NCBI RefSeq assembly: GCF_045032955.1
Contig: NZ_JBJFZU010000011.1
Coordinates: 62,001-126,000, forward strand
Direction: 5' to 3'
Length of the DNA: 64,000 nt
Source of the DNA: Ornithinicoccus sp045032955
GTDB taxonomy: Bacteria > Actinomycetota > Actinomycetes > Actinomycetales > Dermatophilaceae
Under the pieces are notes generated by a model. It saw nothing but the letters and a program-made list of their open reading frames with translations. It searched no databases and was not told the DNA's origin. A program made the translations under genes and the position numbers. Shown in pieces: positions 42,466 through 51,787 of the stretch (positions within the stretch are counted from its first letter, which is position 1; every line of letters starts with the position of its first letter).

Positions 42466-43778
42466 TGCTGTTCTCCCGTGGTCCTGGTGCCGGTCGCCGT
42501 GCGGTCGACCGGGCTGCTGCTGTCGTGGCCCGTGCCCTGCCCGGACACCGGGATGGTGGCGACGACCTCCCAGCCCCCCGTGCGGCGCGGCCCGGTATGC
42601 ACGCTACCGCCGAGCACCTCGACCCGTTCCGCCATACCGATGATCCCGTGGCCGGCGTCGTCGTCGGTGGCGCTGGCCGCGCCCAGCCCGTCGTCGGTGA
42701 CCCGCACCAGCAGCACCGCGGGGGTGCGCAGCAGGTCGACGTCGACGCTGGCCGACGGGCCGGCGTGCTTCATCGCGTTGGTCAGCGACTCCTGCACCAC
42801 CCGGTAGGCGGCCAGGTCCACCGCCTGGGGCAGGTCGTCCACGGTGCCGCGCACGTGCGCCTCGACGGGCACCCCCGAGTCCCGGACCCGTTGCACCAGG
42901 TCGTCCAGGTGGGCGATCCCCTGCAGCGGGGAGTAGTCGGCCCCGCTGCCGGGCTCGCGCAGCACCCCGACCAGGGTGCGGGTGTCGGCCAGCGAGGTGC
43001 GGGCGGTCTCGGCGAGCGTCGAGAGGGTGGCGGCAGCGCGCTCCAGCGCCGCCCGGTCCGCAGCCATCCCCGGCTCCCGCTCCAGCGCCTGGCGGGCGGC
43101 GTACAACCCGCCGTCGGCCTGGACCACCACCACGGCGAGGGAGTGCGCGACCACGTCGTGCATCTCGCGGGCGATGCTGGCGCGCTCGTCCTGGGCGGCC
43201 AGCCGGGTGCGCTGGGCCTGGTCCCGGGCCAGGGCCCGGTTCTGCTCGGTGAGCCGCGCGATCACCGCGGTGCGGCGGCGGACCACGTCACCGAGGACCC
43301 AGGACACCCCGACGAAGACCGCCATGAAGGCGAACTGGAAGACGACCAGGGTGAAGTACTGGGCGGGGTCGTAGGGGATCCTCGACCAGGCCAGGGCCGC
43401 CACCACCGCACCGATGATCCCCATCCCGAGGACCACCTGGGAGTGGCGGCGGCTGCCGAAGGCGGCGGCGCTGTAGACCACGATCGGGACCGTGATGTTC
43501 GAGGCCAGCGGCCCGGTGTTCAGGAACACCTGGAGCAGGCAGGCCGCGGCGACCGCGAGCGCCACCGGGAGCGGGTGCGAGCGGCGCCACAGCAGCGGCA
43601 CCACCTGCAGGACGCCGAGCACGAAGGGCTCCGCACCGTTGGGGCCGCTGGAGCCCAGCACCCAGAGCAGCAGCACGACCACCAGCGTCACGTCGACGAG
43701 CCGGGTCCGGCCCCCGAGCACGCGCCAGGCGGACCCCACCGAGTCGCGGACCGCCTGCATCGTCTCCTTCACGCCCAC
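42462..43778 (-). CDS. NarL-type sensor histidine kinase
   Basis: 438 residues from a GTG at 43778; an ATG at 43760 is an alternative. Five or six membrane segments occupy about 25-165. HisKA_3 dimerisation helix with AREMHDVVAHSLAVVVVQAD (phospho-histidine in EMHD), N box TNAMKHAGPSA, and a complete ATP site with VTDDGLGAAS and GHGIIGMAERV. In contrast to the kinase at 3967, the aspartate of the D-x-G box is present. Overlaps its response regulator by 4 bp. Confidence 0.9.
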   Translation of the reverse strand: MGVKETMQAVRDSVGSAWRVLGGRTRLVDVTLVVVLLLWVLGSSGPNGAEPFVLGVLQVVPLLWRRSHPLPVALAVAAACLLQVFLNTGPLASNITVPIVVYSAAAFGSRRHSQVVLGMGIIGAVVAALAWSRIPYDPAQYFTLVVFQFAFMAVFVGVSWVLGDVVRRRTAVIARLTEQNRALARDQAQRTRLAAQDERASIAREMHDVVAHSLAVVVVQADGGLYAARQALEREPGMAADRAALERAAATLSTLAETARTSLADTRTLVGVLREPGSGADYSPLQGIAHLDDLVQRVRDSGVPVEAHVRGTVDDLPQAVDLAAYRVVQESLTNAMKHAGPSASVDVDLLRTPAVLLVRVTDDGLGAASATDDDAGHGIIGMAERVEVLGGSVHTGPRRTGGWEVVATIPVSGQGTGHDSSSPVDRTATGTRTTGEQQ

Positions 43779-43798
43779 GAGCGTAGGCGAGAGCCACC

Positions 43799-43844
43799 CG
43801 ACCCCGCGTCATACCAGGGTGGCGTCCTGGTGCGACCGGGGTCG
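43799..43844 (-). terminator. Nested hairpin after hutI
   Basis: CGACCCCG (43799-43806) pairs with CGGGGTCG (43837-43844); inside, ACCAGG pairs with CCTGGT. It lies between the hutI stop and the kinase start on the same strand, fitting a terminator of the hut operon. No T run is seen. Confidence 0.55.
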
Positions 43845-43849
43845 CAGCC

Positions 43850-45076
43850 TCAGACCTCCAGGGCGCGGACCACCGGCGTGCCGACCCGGTAGGGGATGTG
43901 CAGCCAGCTGGGGGCGTCGACCACGGCCAGGTCGGCCGGGCCGCCGACGCGCACCCGCCCCAGGTCCGGACGGCGCAGGGCCCGGGCCCCGCCGACGGTG
44001 GCCGCGCGCAGCGCCTGCGCCGGGGTCATCCCCATCTCCCGCACCGCGAGCGCGATCATCAGCGGCATCGAGGAGGAGTAGCAGGTGCCCGGGTTGCAGT
44101 CGGTCGCGAGCGCCAGCGAGACCCCCGCCTCGAGCAGGCCCCGCGCGTCCGGATAGGGCTGCCGGGTGGAGAACTCGACACCGGGCAGCAGGGTGGCGAC
44201 GGTGTCGCTGCCGGCCAGCGCGTCCACGTCGTCCTCCGACAGGTAGGTGCAGTGGTCGACGCTGGCCGCGCCCAGCTCCACCGCCAGCCGCACCCCGGGA
44301 CCGTGGCCGAGCTGGTTGCCGTGCACCCGCAGCTCCAGTCCGGCGGCGCGCCCGGCCTCCAGCACCCGGCGTGACTCCTGCTCGTCGAAGGCGTGCGGGC
44401 TGGCCGGCTCGCAGAAGACGTCGACCCAGCGGGCGTACGGGGCGCAGGCGGTGAGCATCTCCCCGCAGACCAGGTCCAGGTAGGCCTCCCGCCCGGGGGA
44501 GCCCGGGCCCGCCTCCCCGCGCATCCCCGGCGGCACCACGTGGGCGCCCAGGAAGGTGGTCTCGGGGGTGACCTCGCGGGCCAGACGCAGCGCGCGCACC
44601 TCGTGCTCGACGTCGAGGCCGTAGCCGCTCTTGATCTCCACGGTGGTGGTGCCCTGGGCGCGCATCTCGGAGACCCGGTGCTGGAGCAGGGCCCGCAGCT
44701 CGCTATCGGAGGCGCCGCGGGTCGCCTCCATGGTCAGCGCGATGCCTCCGCCGTCGTAGGCCTGGCCGGTCATCCGGGCGGCGAACTCGGCCGACCGGTC
44801 GCCGGCGAAGACGAGGTGGGCGTGGCTGTCGACGAAACCGGGGATCACGGCCTTGCCGCCCAGGTCGACGGCCCAGTCGGCCTGCGGCGCATCGGCCGCC
44901 GGGCCGACCCACTCGACGACCGGCGTGGTGTCCTCGCCGCCCCCGCCGATGACCACGGCCGCGTCGGTGAGGACACCCAGGCCCTCGGCGAGCGACGCGT
45001 CGGCGCCCCCGCGGCGGTCCTCGACGGTGTCGTCGCAGGTGACCAGCTCGCTGATGCCGGTGATGAGCATGCTCAT
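43850..45076 (-). CDS. hutI: Imidazolonepropionase
   Basis: 408 residues. Amidohydrolase metal motif FVDSHAHLVFAGDR, then TTVEIKSGYGLDVEHE, FLGAHVVPPG, HGNQLG and VDHCTYLSEDDVDAL, and the late ATDCNPGTCYSSSMPLM, the full HutI pattern. It opens the imidazolone ring to N-formimidoyl-glutamate, third step of histidine degradation. ATG 45076 overlaps the hutF stop (ATGA). Last gene of the M20 hydrolase-hutF-hutI unit. Confidence 0.95.
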   Translation of the reverse strand: MSMLITGISELVTCDDTVEDRRGGADASLAEGLGVLTDAAVVIGGGGEDTTPVVEWVGPAADAPQADWAVDLGGKAVIPGFVDSHAHLVFAGDRSAEFAARMTGQAYDGGGIALTMEATRGASDSELRALLQHRVSEMRAQGTTTVEIKSGYGLDVEHEVRALRLAREVTPETTFLGAHVVPPGMRGEAGPGSPGREAYLDLVCGEMLTACAPYARWVDVFCEPASPHAFDEQESRRVLEAGRAAGLELRVHGNQLGHGPGVRLAVELGAASVDHCTYLSEDDVDALAGSDTVATLLPGVEFSTRQPYPDARGLLEAGVSLALATDCNPGTCYSSSMPLMIALAVREMGMTPAQALRAATVGGARALRRPDLGRVRVGGPADLAVVDAPSWLHIPYRVGTPVVRALEV

Positions 45077-46467
45077 GATCGCGTGTCCTCTCGCTCGTCC
45101 CGCGGCGGCTGCTGCCACAGCGGGGTGATGGCCTCGTGCAGCAGGGCCCCGACGTCGCCGAGCCGGTGCCGCCCACCGGCGACCACCGTCTCACCGTCGA
45201 CGACGACGGTGTCCACGTCCGCCGCGGTGGCGCTCAGCAGCAGCTGGGCGGGGTCGCTCCCGGCGGTGCGCACGGTGTCGGTGCGGACGGCGACGAGGTC
45301 GGCGCGGGCGCCGACCTGGATCCGGCCGGCGTCGGGCCAGCCGATGCTCTCGTGCGCGGTGGCGGCGGCCAGCAGCGCGTCCGGGCTGAGACGTCCACGC
45401 TCCAGGGTGGCGAGCCGTTCGTGCATCTCGAGGGCGCGGGCCTCCTCCAGCAGGTCCACGACGGCGTGCTGGTCCGAGCCGAGGGACAGCCGGGCGCCGG
45501 CGTCGCGCAGGGCCCGGGCGGGGCCGATGCCGTCGGCGAGGTCCCGTTCGGTGGTGGGGCAGAAGCAGGCCCAGGTGTGGTGGGCGCCGAGCAGGGCGAT
45601 GTCGTCGTCGGTGAGGTGGGTGGCGTGCACCGCGGTGAGGTCGGGGCCGAGCACCCCCTCGGCCTCGAGCAGCCCGGTCGGGGTGAGCCCGTGGTGGTCC
45701 AGGCACGCCTGGTTCTCGGCGGGCTGCTCGGACAGGTGCAGGTGCAGGGGTCGACCCGTGCGGCGGGCCCAGGCGGCGACCGGGCGCAGCTGGTCGCGGG
45801 GCACCGCGCGCACCGAGTGGATCGCGGCGCCGACCCGCAGGTGGGCGGGGCCGCCGTCGGTGTGGTCGCGCAGGTCGTCGACCCGCAGCGACCAGGTGGA
45901 GGCGTCCCCGTCGCCGAAGCGCAGCTGGGTCCCCTCCAGCGGGGTGTGCCCGGCCGCGGTCAGGCCACCGACCAGGTAGCAGGTGTCGAGCAGGGTGAGC
46001 CGGACCCCGGCGTCGGCCGCCGCCCGGACGAGGGCCCGCCCCATGGCGTTGGGGTCCATGTAGCGCCGTCCGCCCGGGCCATGGTGCAGGTAGTGGAACT
46101 CCCCCACCGCGGTGATCCCGGCCAGCGCCATCTCGGCGTAGGTGGCCCGGGCCAGCGCCAGGTAGCTGTCCGGCTCGAGGTGGGCGGCGACGGCATACAT
46201 CCGCTCCCGCCAGGTCCAGAAGGTGCCGCCGTCGTCGTGGGTGCGCCCGCGCAGCGCCCGGTGGAAGGCGTGGCTGTGGGCGTTCGCGAGGCCGGGGAAG
46301 ACGACCCCGGGCAGTCGGGTGTCCCCGTCCTGTGCCGGGGCGCCCGGGATGACCTCGGTGAAGCGGCCACCCGCGATGGTGATGCGCACGTCGCGGGCGA
46401 GTCCGTCCGGGAGGTGGGCGTGGCCGGCGTGCAGGGTGGTGCTGCCGGTGGCGCCGGTGGTGGTCAC
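45073..46467 (-). CDS. hutF: Formimidoylglutamate deiminase
   Basis: 464 residues. Amidohydrolase with PGLANAHSHAFHRALRG, FHYLHHGPGG, LHLHLSEQPAENQACL, VHATHLTDDDIALLG and GSDQHAVVDLLEEARAL, typical of HutF. It removes ammonia from N-formimidoyl-glutamate to give N-formyl-glutamate. This branch needs a deformylase, and the M20 hydrolase encoded just upstream (4-bp GTGA overlap) is the candidate. Confidence 0.94.
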   Translation of the reverse strand: MTTTGATGSTTLHAGHAHLPDGLARDVRITIAGGRFTEVIPGAPAQDGDTRLPGVVFPGLANAHSHAFHRALRGRTHDDGGTFWTWRERMYAVAAHLEPDSYLALARATYAEMALAGITAVGEFHYLHHGPGGRRYMDPNAMGRALVRAAADAGVRLTLLDTCYLVGGLTAAGHTPLEGTQLRFGDGDASTWSLRVDDLRDHTDGGPAHLRVGAAIHSVRAVPRDQLRPVAAWARRTGRPLHLHLSEQPAENQACLDHHGLTPTGLLEAEGVLGPDLTAVHATHLTDDDIALLGAHHTWACFCPTTERDLADGIGPARALRDAGARLSLGSDQHAVVDLLEEARALEMHERLATLERGRLSPDALLAAATAHESIGWPDAGRIQVGARADLVAVRTDTVRTAGSDPAQLLLSATAADVDTVVVDGETVVAGGRHRLGDVGALLHEAITPLWQQPPRDEREDTRS

Positions 46468-47879
46468 GGCACGGGGACCGGGTTGGCGGGGCCGGTGAGG
46501 TCGGCGACGCAGGCCGCGAGCGCGGCGACGCCGGCGTGGCAGTCGTCGGCCTCGGCGTGCTCGGCCGGGCTGTGCGAGACCCCGGTGGGGTTGCGCACGA
46601 AGAGCATCGCGGAGGGTATGCCCGCCCCCGCCAGGATGCCGGCGTCGTGCCCGGCCCCGGTCCCGAGCACCGGCACGCTCACCTTCGCCGGCGCTGAGTC
46701 CCGACCGGGCGCGCGTTGTGCACCCACCGGGCGCGCGTTCTGCTCCGACCGGGCGAGCGTTGTGTCCCGACCGGGCGCGCGTTGTGCACCCACCGGGCGC
46801 GCGTTCTGCTCCGACCGGGCGAGCGTTGTGTCGCCACCGGCGGACAGGACGCGGACCAGGCGGTCACTCAGCTCGCCGTGGAATCGGGTGGTCGGGGTCC
46901 ACGACTCCTGGGTGACGGTGGCCCCCGCCCCGGCAGACCGGTCGGTCAGCTCCTCGACCATCACCCGCACCTGCCCCTCGTCGGCGCCGCGCGCATCGAG
47001 CCAACCGGTGACGTGCGACGGTATGGCGTTCACCCCGCCGGGTGTGACCCGCACCTTGCCGACGGTCGCCACGCAGCCACGGTCGCCGGCGACCTGACGT
47101 GCCGCCAGCACCAGCTCGGCATACCCCAGCATGGCGTCGCGACGGTCGGCCAGCGCAGTAGTGCCGGCGTGGTTGGCTTCGCCGGGGAAGTCGAACCGCC
47201 AGCGGCCGTGCGGCCAGATGTCGCTGGCCACCGCGACCGGGACGTCGAGGTCGACCAGCGCACGGCCCTGCTCGACGTGCAGCTCGACGAAGCACCCCAC
47301 CCTGGCCAGCGTCTCCGGGTCGGGCCCGAGGTGGTGGGGGTCCCGGCCGATGGCGACGAGCGCCTCGGCGTAGGTGGTGCCCTCGGCGTCGGTCAGGGCC
47401 AGCGCCCGGTCGGCGGTCAGGGCGCCGGTGAGCACCCGGGAGCCCGCGCAGGCGATGCCGAAGCGGGCGCCCTCCTCGTCGACGAAGTTGGTCACCGCCA
47501 CCGGGACGTCCGGGCATACCCCCTGCGCGCGCAGCGTGTCGACGGCGGCGAATGAGCTCACCACGCCGAGCGGCCCGTCGAAGGCGCCGCCGTCGGGGAC
47601 CGAGTCCAGGTGCGATCCGATGACGACGCCCTTGCGGCCCGCGCGGGCCGCCTCGTCCACCGTGCCGGGACCATCCCACCACCAGGCCCACTGGTTGCCG
47701 ACGCGATCCTCGACGAGGTCGAGACCCCGGGAGGTTGCTTCCCCTGCGAACCACTCACGGAGCACGGCGTCCTGCGCCTTCAAGGCGAAGCGTCGGTAGC
47801 CACCGCTCGCGGCCCGGCCGACCGATTCCAGGTCGGCCCACATCCGGTCGAAGGTGGCCGTGCTGCTGTGGGTGCTCAC
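46464..47879 (-). CDS. M20 amidohydrolase (allantoate-amidohydrolase-like) with internal repeat array
   Basis: 471 residues. Metal ligands of the M20 family are visible: GSHLDSVPDGGAFDG, VDEEGARFG, FVELHVEQG, and the catalytic-domain end GTGAGHDAGILAG ... FVRNPTGVSHSPAEHAE. In actinobacterial hut loci this gene type stands beside hutF and probably hydrolyses N-formyl-glutamate (context inference). Residues about 350-393 are an extra segment with two identical 22-residue copies containing DTTLARSEQNARPVGAQ, encoded by the 22-bp repeat; without it the length is about 427, normal for the family. GTG start at 47879. Confidence 0.88.
   Translation of the reverse strand: MSTHSSTATFDRMWADLESVGRAASGGYRRFALKAQDAVLREWFAGEATSRGLDLVEDRVGNQWAWWWDGPGTVDEAARAGRKGVVIGSHLDSVPDGGAFDGPLGVVSSFAAVDTLRAQGVCPDVPVAVTNFVDEEGARFGIACAGSRVLTGALTADRALALTDAEGTTYAEALVAIGRDPHHLGPDPETLARVGCFVELHVEQGRALVDLDVPVAVASDIWPHGRWRFDFPGEANHAGTTALADRRDAMLGYAELVLAARQVAGDRGCVATVGKVRVTPGGVNAIPSHVTGWLDARGADEGQVRVMVEELTDRSAGAGATVTQESWTPTTRFHGELSDRLVRVLSAGGDTTLARSEQNARPVGAQRAPGRDTTLARSEQNARPVGAQRAPGRDSAPAKVSVPVLGTGAGHDAGILAGAGIPSAMLFVRNPTGVSHSPAEHAEADDCHAGVAALAACVADLTGPANPVPVP
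46701..46832 (-). repeat. In-frame array of six 22-bp type-B repeats inside the M20 gene
   Basis: Units at 46701-46722, 46723-46744, 46745-46766, then an exact copy of these three at 46767-46832. Plus-strand units read CCGACCGGGCGMGCGTTSTG plus two bases, i.e. the reverse of the intergenic type-B unit. Three units make 66 bp, so the array adds a whole number of codons (44) and keeps the frame. Confidence 0.92.
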
Positions 47880-47918
47880 GACCTCGACCCTAGGGCGGAC
47901 CAGGGCGCCAGGGCACCT

Positions 47919-48113
47919 GCCGGGCGTCTCGGAGTGTCTGAGATATCAGACAGGAGCCCATCCGAGCGTCTCGGAGTGCCCGACCGGGCGTCCCGACATG
48001 CCCATCCGAGCGTCTCGGAGTGCCCGACCGGGCGTCTCGGAGTGCCGCGGAAGCACAGCGCTCGCCCGGTCAGAACACAACGCCCGCCCGGTCGGAACGC
48101 AACGCTCGCCCGG
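47919..48113 (+). repeat. Composite repeat: type-A units then type-B units
   Basis: Type-A units (ATCCGAGCGTCTCGGAGTGC, GACCGGGCGTCCCGACATGC and others) run from 47919 to 48046; after GCGGAAGCACA, type-B units run to 48113. The 256-bp gap 47880-48135 is almost all repeat, apart from a hut operator-like palindrome at 47935. The same A-to-B order and junction occur at 51034-51166. Confidence 0.9.
47935..47952. promoter_or_regulatory. Candidate hut operator, M20-hutF-hutI unit
   Basis: TGTCTGAGATATCAGACA: arms TGTCTGA/TCAGACA around GATA. It lies 56 bases upstream of the M20 start. A close match is at 56547 before hutH. From memory, an IclR-type HutR of corynebacteria binds TCTGwwATwCCAGA; this site matches it at 12 of 14 positions. 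Confidence 0.6.
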
Positions 48114-48135
48114 TCGGAACAGGGGGGAGCGGCGG

Positions 48136-48968
48136 TCAGCCGGCACTCCCACGCATCGACCTGATCCCCACGGCCAGCCCCACCGCCGCGGTCACCAGGG
48201 CTGCCGCGAAGCCCGTCCCCACCTCCGTGCTGAGGACCTGACCGGAGAACAGCGCGCGCTCGGCGTCGACCACGTAGGTCAGCGGGTTCGCCCGGGCCAG
48301 GGCCTGCATCCATCCGGGGCCACCGTCCAGCGGCAGCAGCATCCCGGACAGGATCATCAGCGGGAACAGGAAGGTCTGCTGCACCACCCAGAACATCCAG
48401 TCCTGCTTGCGGACCGCGATCGCGAGCGCATAGCTCAACGAGCTGATCCCGACGCCGAGGACGGCCAGCAGCGCCAGCCCGAGCACGGCGCCGAGCGGGT
48501 GCAGCGTGAACCCGAAGGGCAGCATGACGAGAACGATCACCGCGGCCTGGGCGACCAGCGTGACGATCTCCTTGAGGGCGCGACCGAGCAGCAGGCTGGA
48601 GCGCGCCAGCGGGGTCACGAGCATCCGTTCGTGAGCACCCGTCTGCATCTCGAAGAGCAGGTTCGAGCCGACGGTGCTGGAGCCGAACAGCGAGATCATC
48701 ACCAGGATCGCCGGAACGAACCACTGCCAGACGTCGCCACCGGGCAGGCCGCCTCCCAGGTTGCCGGCCAGCAGCGGCCCGAACAGCGCCAGGAAGAACA
48801 GCGGCTGGACCAGCGAGAAGATCACCGAGAAGGGGTCGTGCAGGGTGGGTCGCAGCTCCCGGGTGAGCACGATCCAGGTGTCCCGCGGCAGGGAGCGTGA
48901 GGGCGGCCGCGAGGTCGAGGGACTGTGAGAGCTGTCGGGGGTCTCAGGGAGGGTGATGGTCCGGGTGC

Positions 48969-48972
<4 letters not shown>
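48136..48972 (-). CDS. ABC-2 type transporter permease (DrrB-like)
   Basis: 278 residues. Six hydrophobic segments: after a Ser/Pro-rich leader, PFSVIFSLVQPLFFLALFGP, WFVPAILVMISLFGSS, LVAQAAVIVLVMLPFG, LGLALLAVLGVGISSLSYAL, a segment ending in FPLMILSGMLLPLD and GTGFAAALVTAAVGLAVGI. NPLTYVVDAERAL is the usual near-C-terminal motif of daunorubicin-resistance-type permeases, which pair with DrrA-like ATPases to export drugs or lipids. The start overlaps the ATPase stop by 4 bp. Confidence 0.9.
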
Positions 48973-49985
<1,013 letters not shown>

Positions 49986-50091
49986 GATCTGACTCCTGTG
50001 CTGTGGCGGATGCGCGGAGTGCCCGGCGCACGACCCACGCTAGAGAGAGTTGTGGTCAGGTGCTGGCCGCTACTGCTGGCAGAGTGAGGCC

Positions 50092-51036
50092 ATGGCCCAT
50101 CCATCCGGACGCATCCTCACCCTGCTGTCGCTGCTGCAGACCCGACGGGACTGGTCCGGCGACGAGCTGTCCGGGCGCCTGGACGTCAGCCCTCGCACGG
50201 TGCGGCGCGACGTGGACCGGCTGCGCGAGCTCGGTTACCCGGTGCAGACCACCCGCGGCCCGGCGGGCGGGTACCGGCTCTCCCCCGGTGCCGACCTGCC
50301 GCCGCTGCTCTTCGACGACGAGCAGGCCGTCGCGATCGCGGTGGCGCTGCAGACCGCCACCACCGGGGTCAGCGGCGTGCAGGATGCGGCGCTGCGGGCG
50401 CTGGCGACGATCCGGCAGGTGCTGCCCTCCCGGTTGCGGCACCGGGTGGACGCCCTGCAGGTCACGGCGGTCCCGACCCGGGGGTCCCTCGACCGCTCGG
50501 CGCTCGACCCGGAGGTGCTGCTGCAGGTCGGTGTCTGCTGCCGCGACCACCAGCAGCTGCGGTTCGACTACGTGGCCCGTGACGGCACCGCCTCCCTGCG
50601 GCGCACCGAGCCGCACCGCCTGCTGAGCCGGGGTGGTCGCTGGTATGCCGTCGTCTGGGATCTCGACCGCGCGGACTGGCGCACGTTCCGGGTCGACCGG
50701 ATGACGCCGCGGATCCCCGTCGGGCCGCGGTTCAGCCCGCGGCCGCTGAGCGAGACCCAGGTCGCGGGCCTGCTACAGCCCGCCCCGGGCGTCGCGGCCT
50801 GGCCGGCCCGGGGCACGGTGCTGATGCACGCCCCCGCCGAGGCGATCGCGCGCTGGGTGCGCGAGGACCAGGGCGTCGTGACGGCCCTGGACGAGAGCAC
50901 CTGCCGGGTGGAGATGGGGGCCTGGTCCTACGGCGCGATCATCGCCTACCTGCTCCTCTTCGAGGTCGACCTGGAGGTGCTCGACCCGCCGGAGCTGCGG
51001 GAGGCCGCACAGCAGGTGGCAGGCCGACTCCGCTGA
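50092..51036 (+). CDS. WYL-domain transcriptional regulator
   Basis: 314 residues. N-terminal DeoR/HTH_11 winged helix (GRILTLLSLLQTRRDWSGDE, DVSPRTVRRDVDRLRELGYP), then a WYL domain with GGRWYAVVWDLDRADWRTFR as the core and a WCX-like C-terminus. WYL proteins bind small ligands or nucleic acids and often act on a divergent target, here the DrrAB-type exporter. ATG 50092 follows CAGAGT by six bases. The TGA stop (51034-51036) is also the first three bases of a type-A repeat unit. Confidence 0.9.
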   Translation: MAHPSGRILTLLSLLQTRRDWSGDELSGRLDVSPRTVRRDVDRLRELGYPVQTTRGPAGGYRLSPGADLPPLLFDDEQAVAIAVALQTATTGVSGVQDAALRALATIRQVLPSRLRHRVDALQVTAVPTRGSLDRSALDPEVLLQVGVCCRDHQQLRFDYVARDGTASLRRTEPHRLLSRGGRWYAVVWDLDRADWRTFRVDRMTPRIPVGPRFSPRPLSETQVAGLLQPAPGVAAWPARGTVLMHAPAEAIARWVREDQGVVTALDESTCRVEMGAWSYGAIIAYLLLFEVDLEVLDPPELREAAQQVAGRLR

Positions 51037-51166
51037 CCGGGCGTCTCGGGTTGCCTATCCGGCCGTCTCGGGTTGCCCATCCGAACGTCTCGGGTTGCCC
51101 GACCGAACGTCTCGTCGTGCCGTGGCAGCACAACGCTCGCCCGGTCGGAACACAACGCTCGCCCGG
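51034..51166 (+). repeat. Composite repeat: four type-A then two type-B units
   Basis: Type-A units at 51034-51055, 51056-51077, 51078-51099 and 51100-51121; junction GTGGCAGCACAAC; type-B units at 51122-51144 and 51145-51166. Same order, same direction and similar junction as 47919-48113. The first unit supplies the WYL stop codon. Confidence 0.9.
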
Positions 51167-51201
51167 TCGGGGTTGGGGGTGGGAGGGAAGAGAGACAGGG
51201 A

Positions 51202-51207
51202 TAGCCT
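51202..51207 (+). promoter_or_regulatory. -10 element, leaderless YbaK-type start
   Basis: TAGCCT ends six bases before ATG 51214, with no Shine-Dalgarno pattern at the normal distance. The spacing equals that of other putative leaderless genes in the window. Confidence 0.4.
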
Positions 51208-51213
51208 GCGGGG

Positions 51214-51708
51214 ATGAGCGCTGAGCGGGCCAGGGCCGCGATCGAGGCCTCCGGGCTGGAGCACACCGTCACCGAGCACGGTCGTGTCGCCAGTCTCGAG
51301 GAGGCCGCGGCCGCCCGAGGCGTTGAACCGCGCGACATCGTGAAGACCCTGGTGGTGCGCCGGGCCGAGGGCGACCACCTCTTCGTCCTGGTCCCCGGCG
51401 ACCGCGAGATCGCCTGGCCCAAGCTGCGCGAGCTGCTCGGTGTCAGCCGGCTCTCGATGCCGGACGCCGCCACCGCCCAGCAGGTCACCGGGTATGCCCG
51501 TGGCACGATCACCCCGTTCGGCTCCCTCTCCGCGCTCCCGGTCGTCGCCGATGCCTCGTTGACCGGCGACCCCGCACGCACCATCTCCTTGGGAGCGGGC
51601 GCGCACGGGGTGGCCGCGACCCTCAACGCCGAGCAGACCCTGGCCTACCTGGACGCCCAGGTCGCCGATGTGACCAGCACGCCCACTCATAGCGCTTCGT
51701 TGTCCTGA
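51214..51708 (+). CDS. YbaK/prolyl-tRNA-deacylase family protein
   Basis: 164 residues. EAAAARGVEPRDIVKTLVVR with the conserved lysine, VLVPGDREIAWPKLRELLG, TGYARGTITPFGSLSALPV and SLGAGAHGVAATLNAEQTLA match YbaK-type editing proteins. It hydrolyses mischarged aminoacyl-tRNA. A second family member is at 16878; identity between them is low, so they are not a recent duplication. The stretch after the stop (51709-51787) shows nothing I can call. Confidence 0.87.
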   Translation: MSAERARAAIEASGLEHTVTEHGRVASLEEAAAARGVEPRDIVKTLVVRRAEGDHLFVLVPGDREIAWPKLRELLGVSRLSMPDAATAQQVTGYARGTITPFGSLSALPVVADASLTGDPARTISLGAGAHGVAATLNAEQTLAYLDAQVADVTSTPTHSASLS

Positions 51709-51787
51709 CGCACTGCTGCACCGCGACATCAGGCCCATAAGGCGCCATGAGTCGCAGCGCGCCGCAGCACCGCCCCCGTCGGATGAC

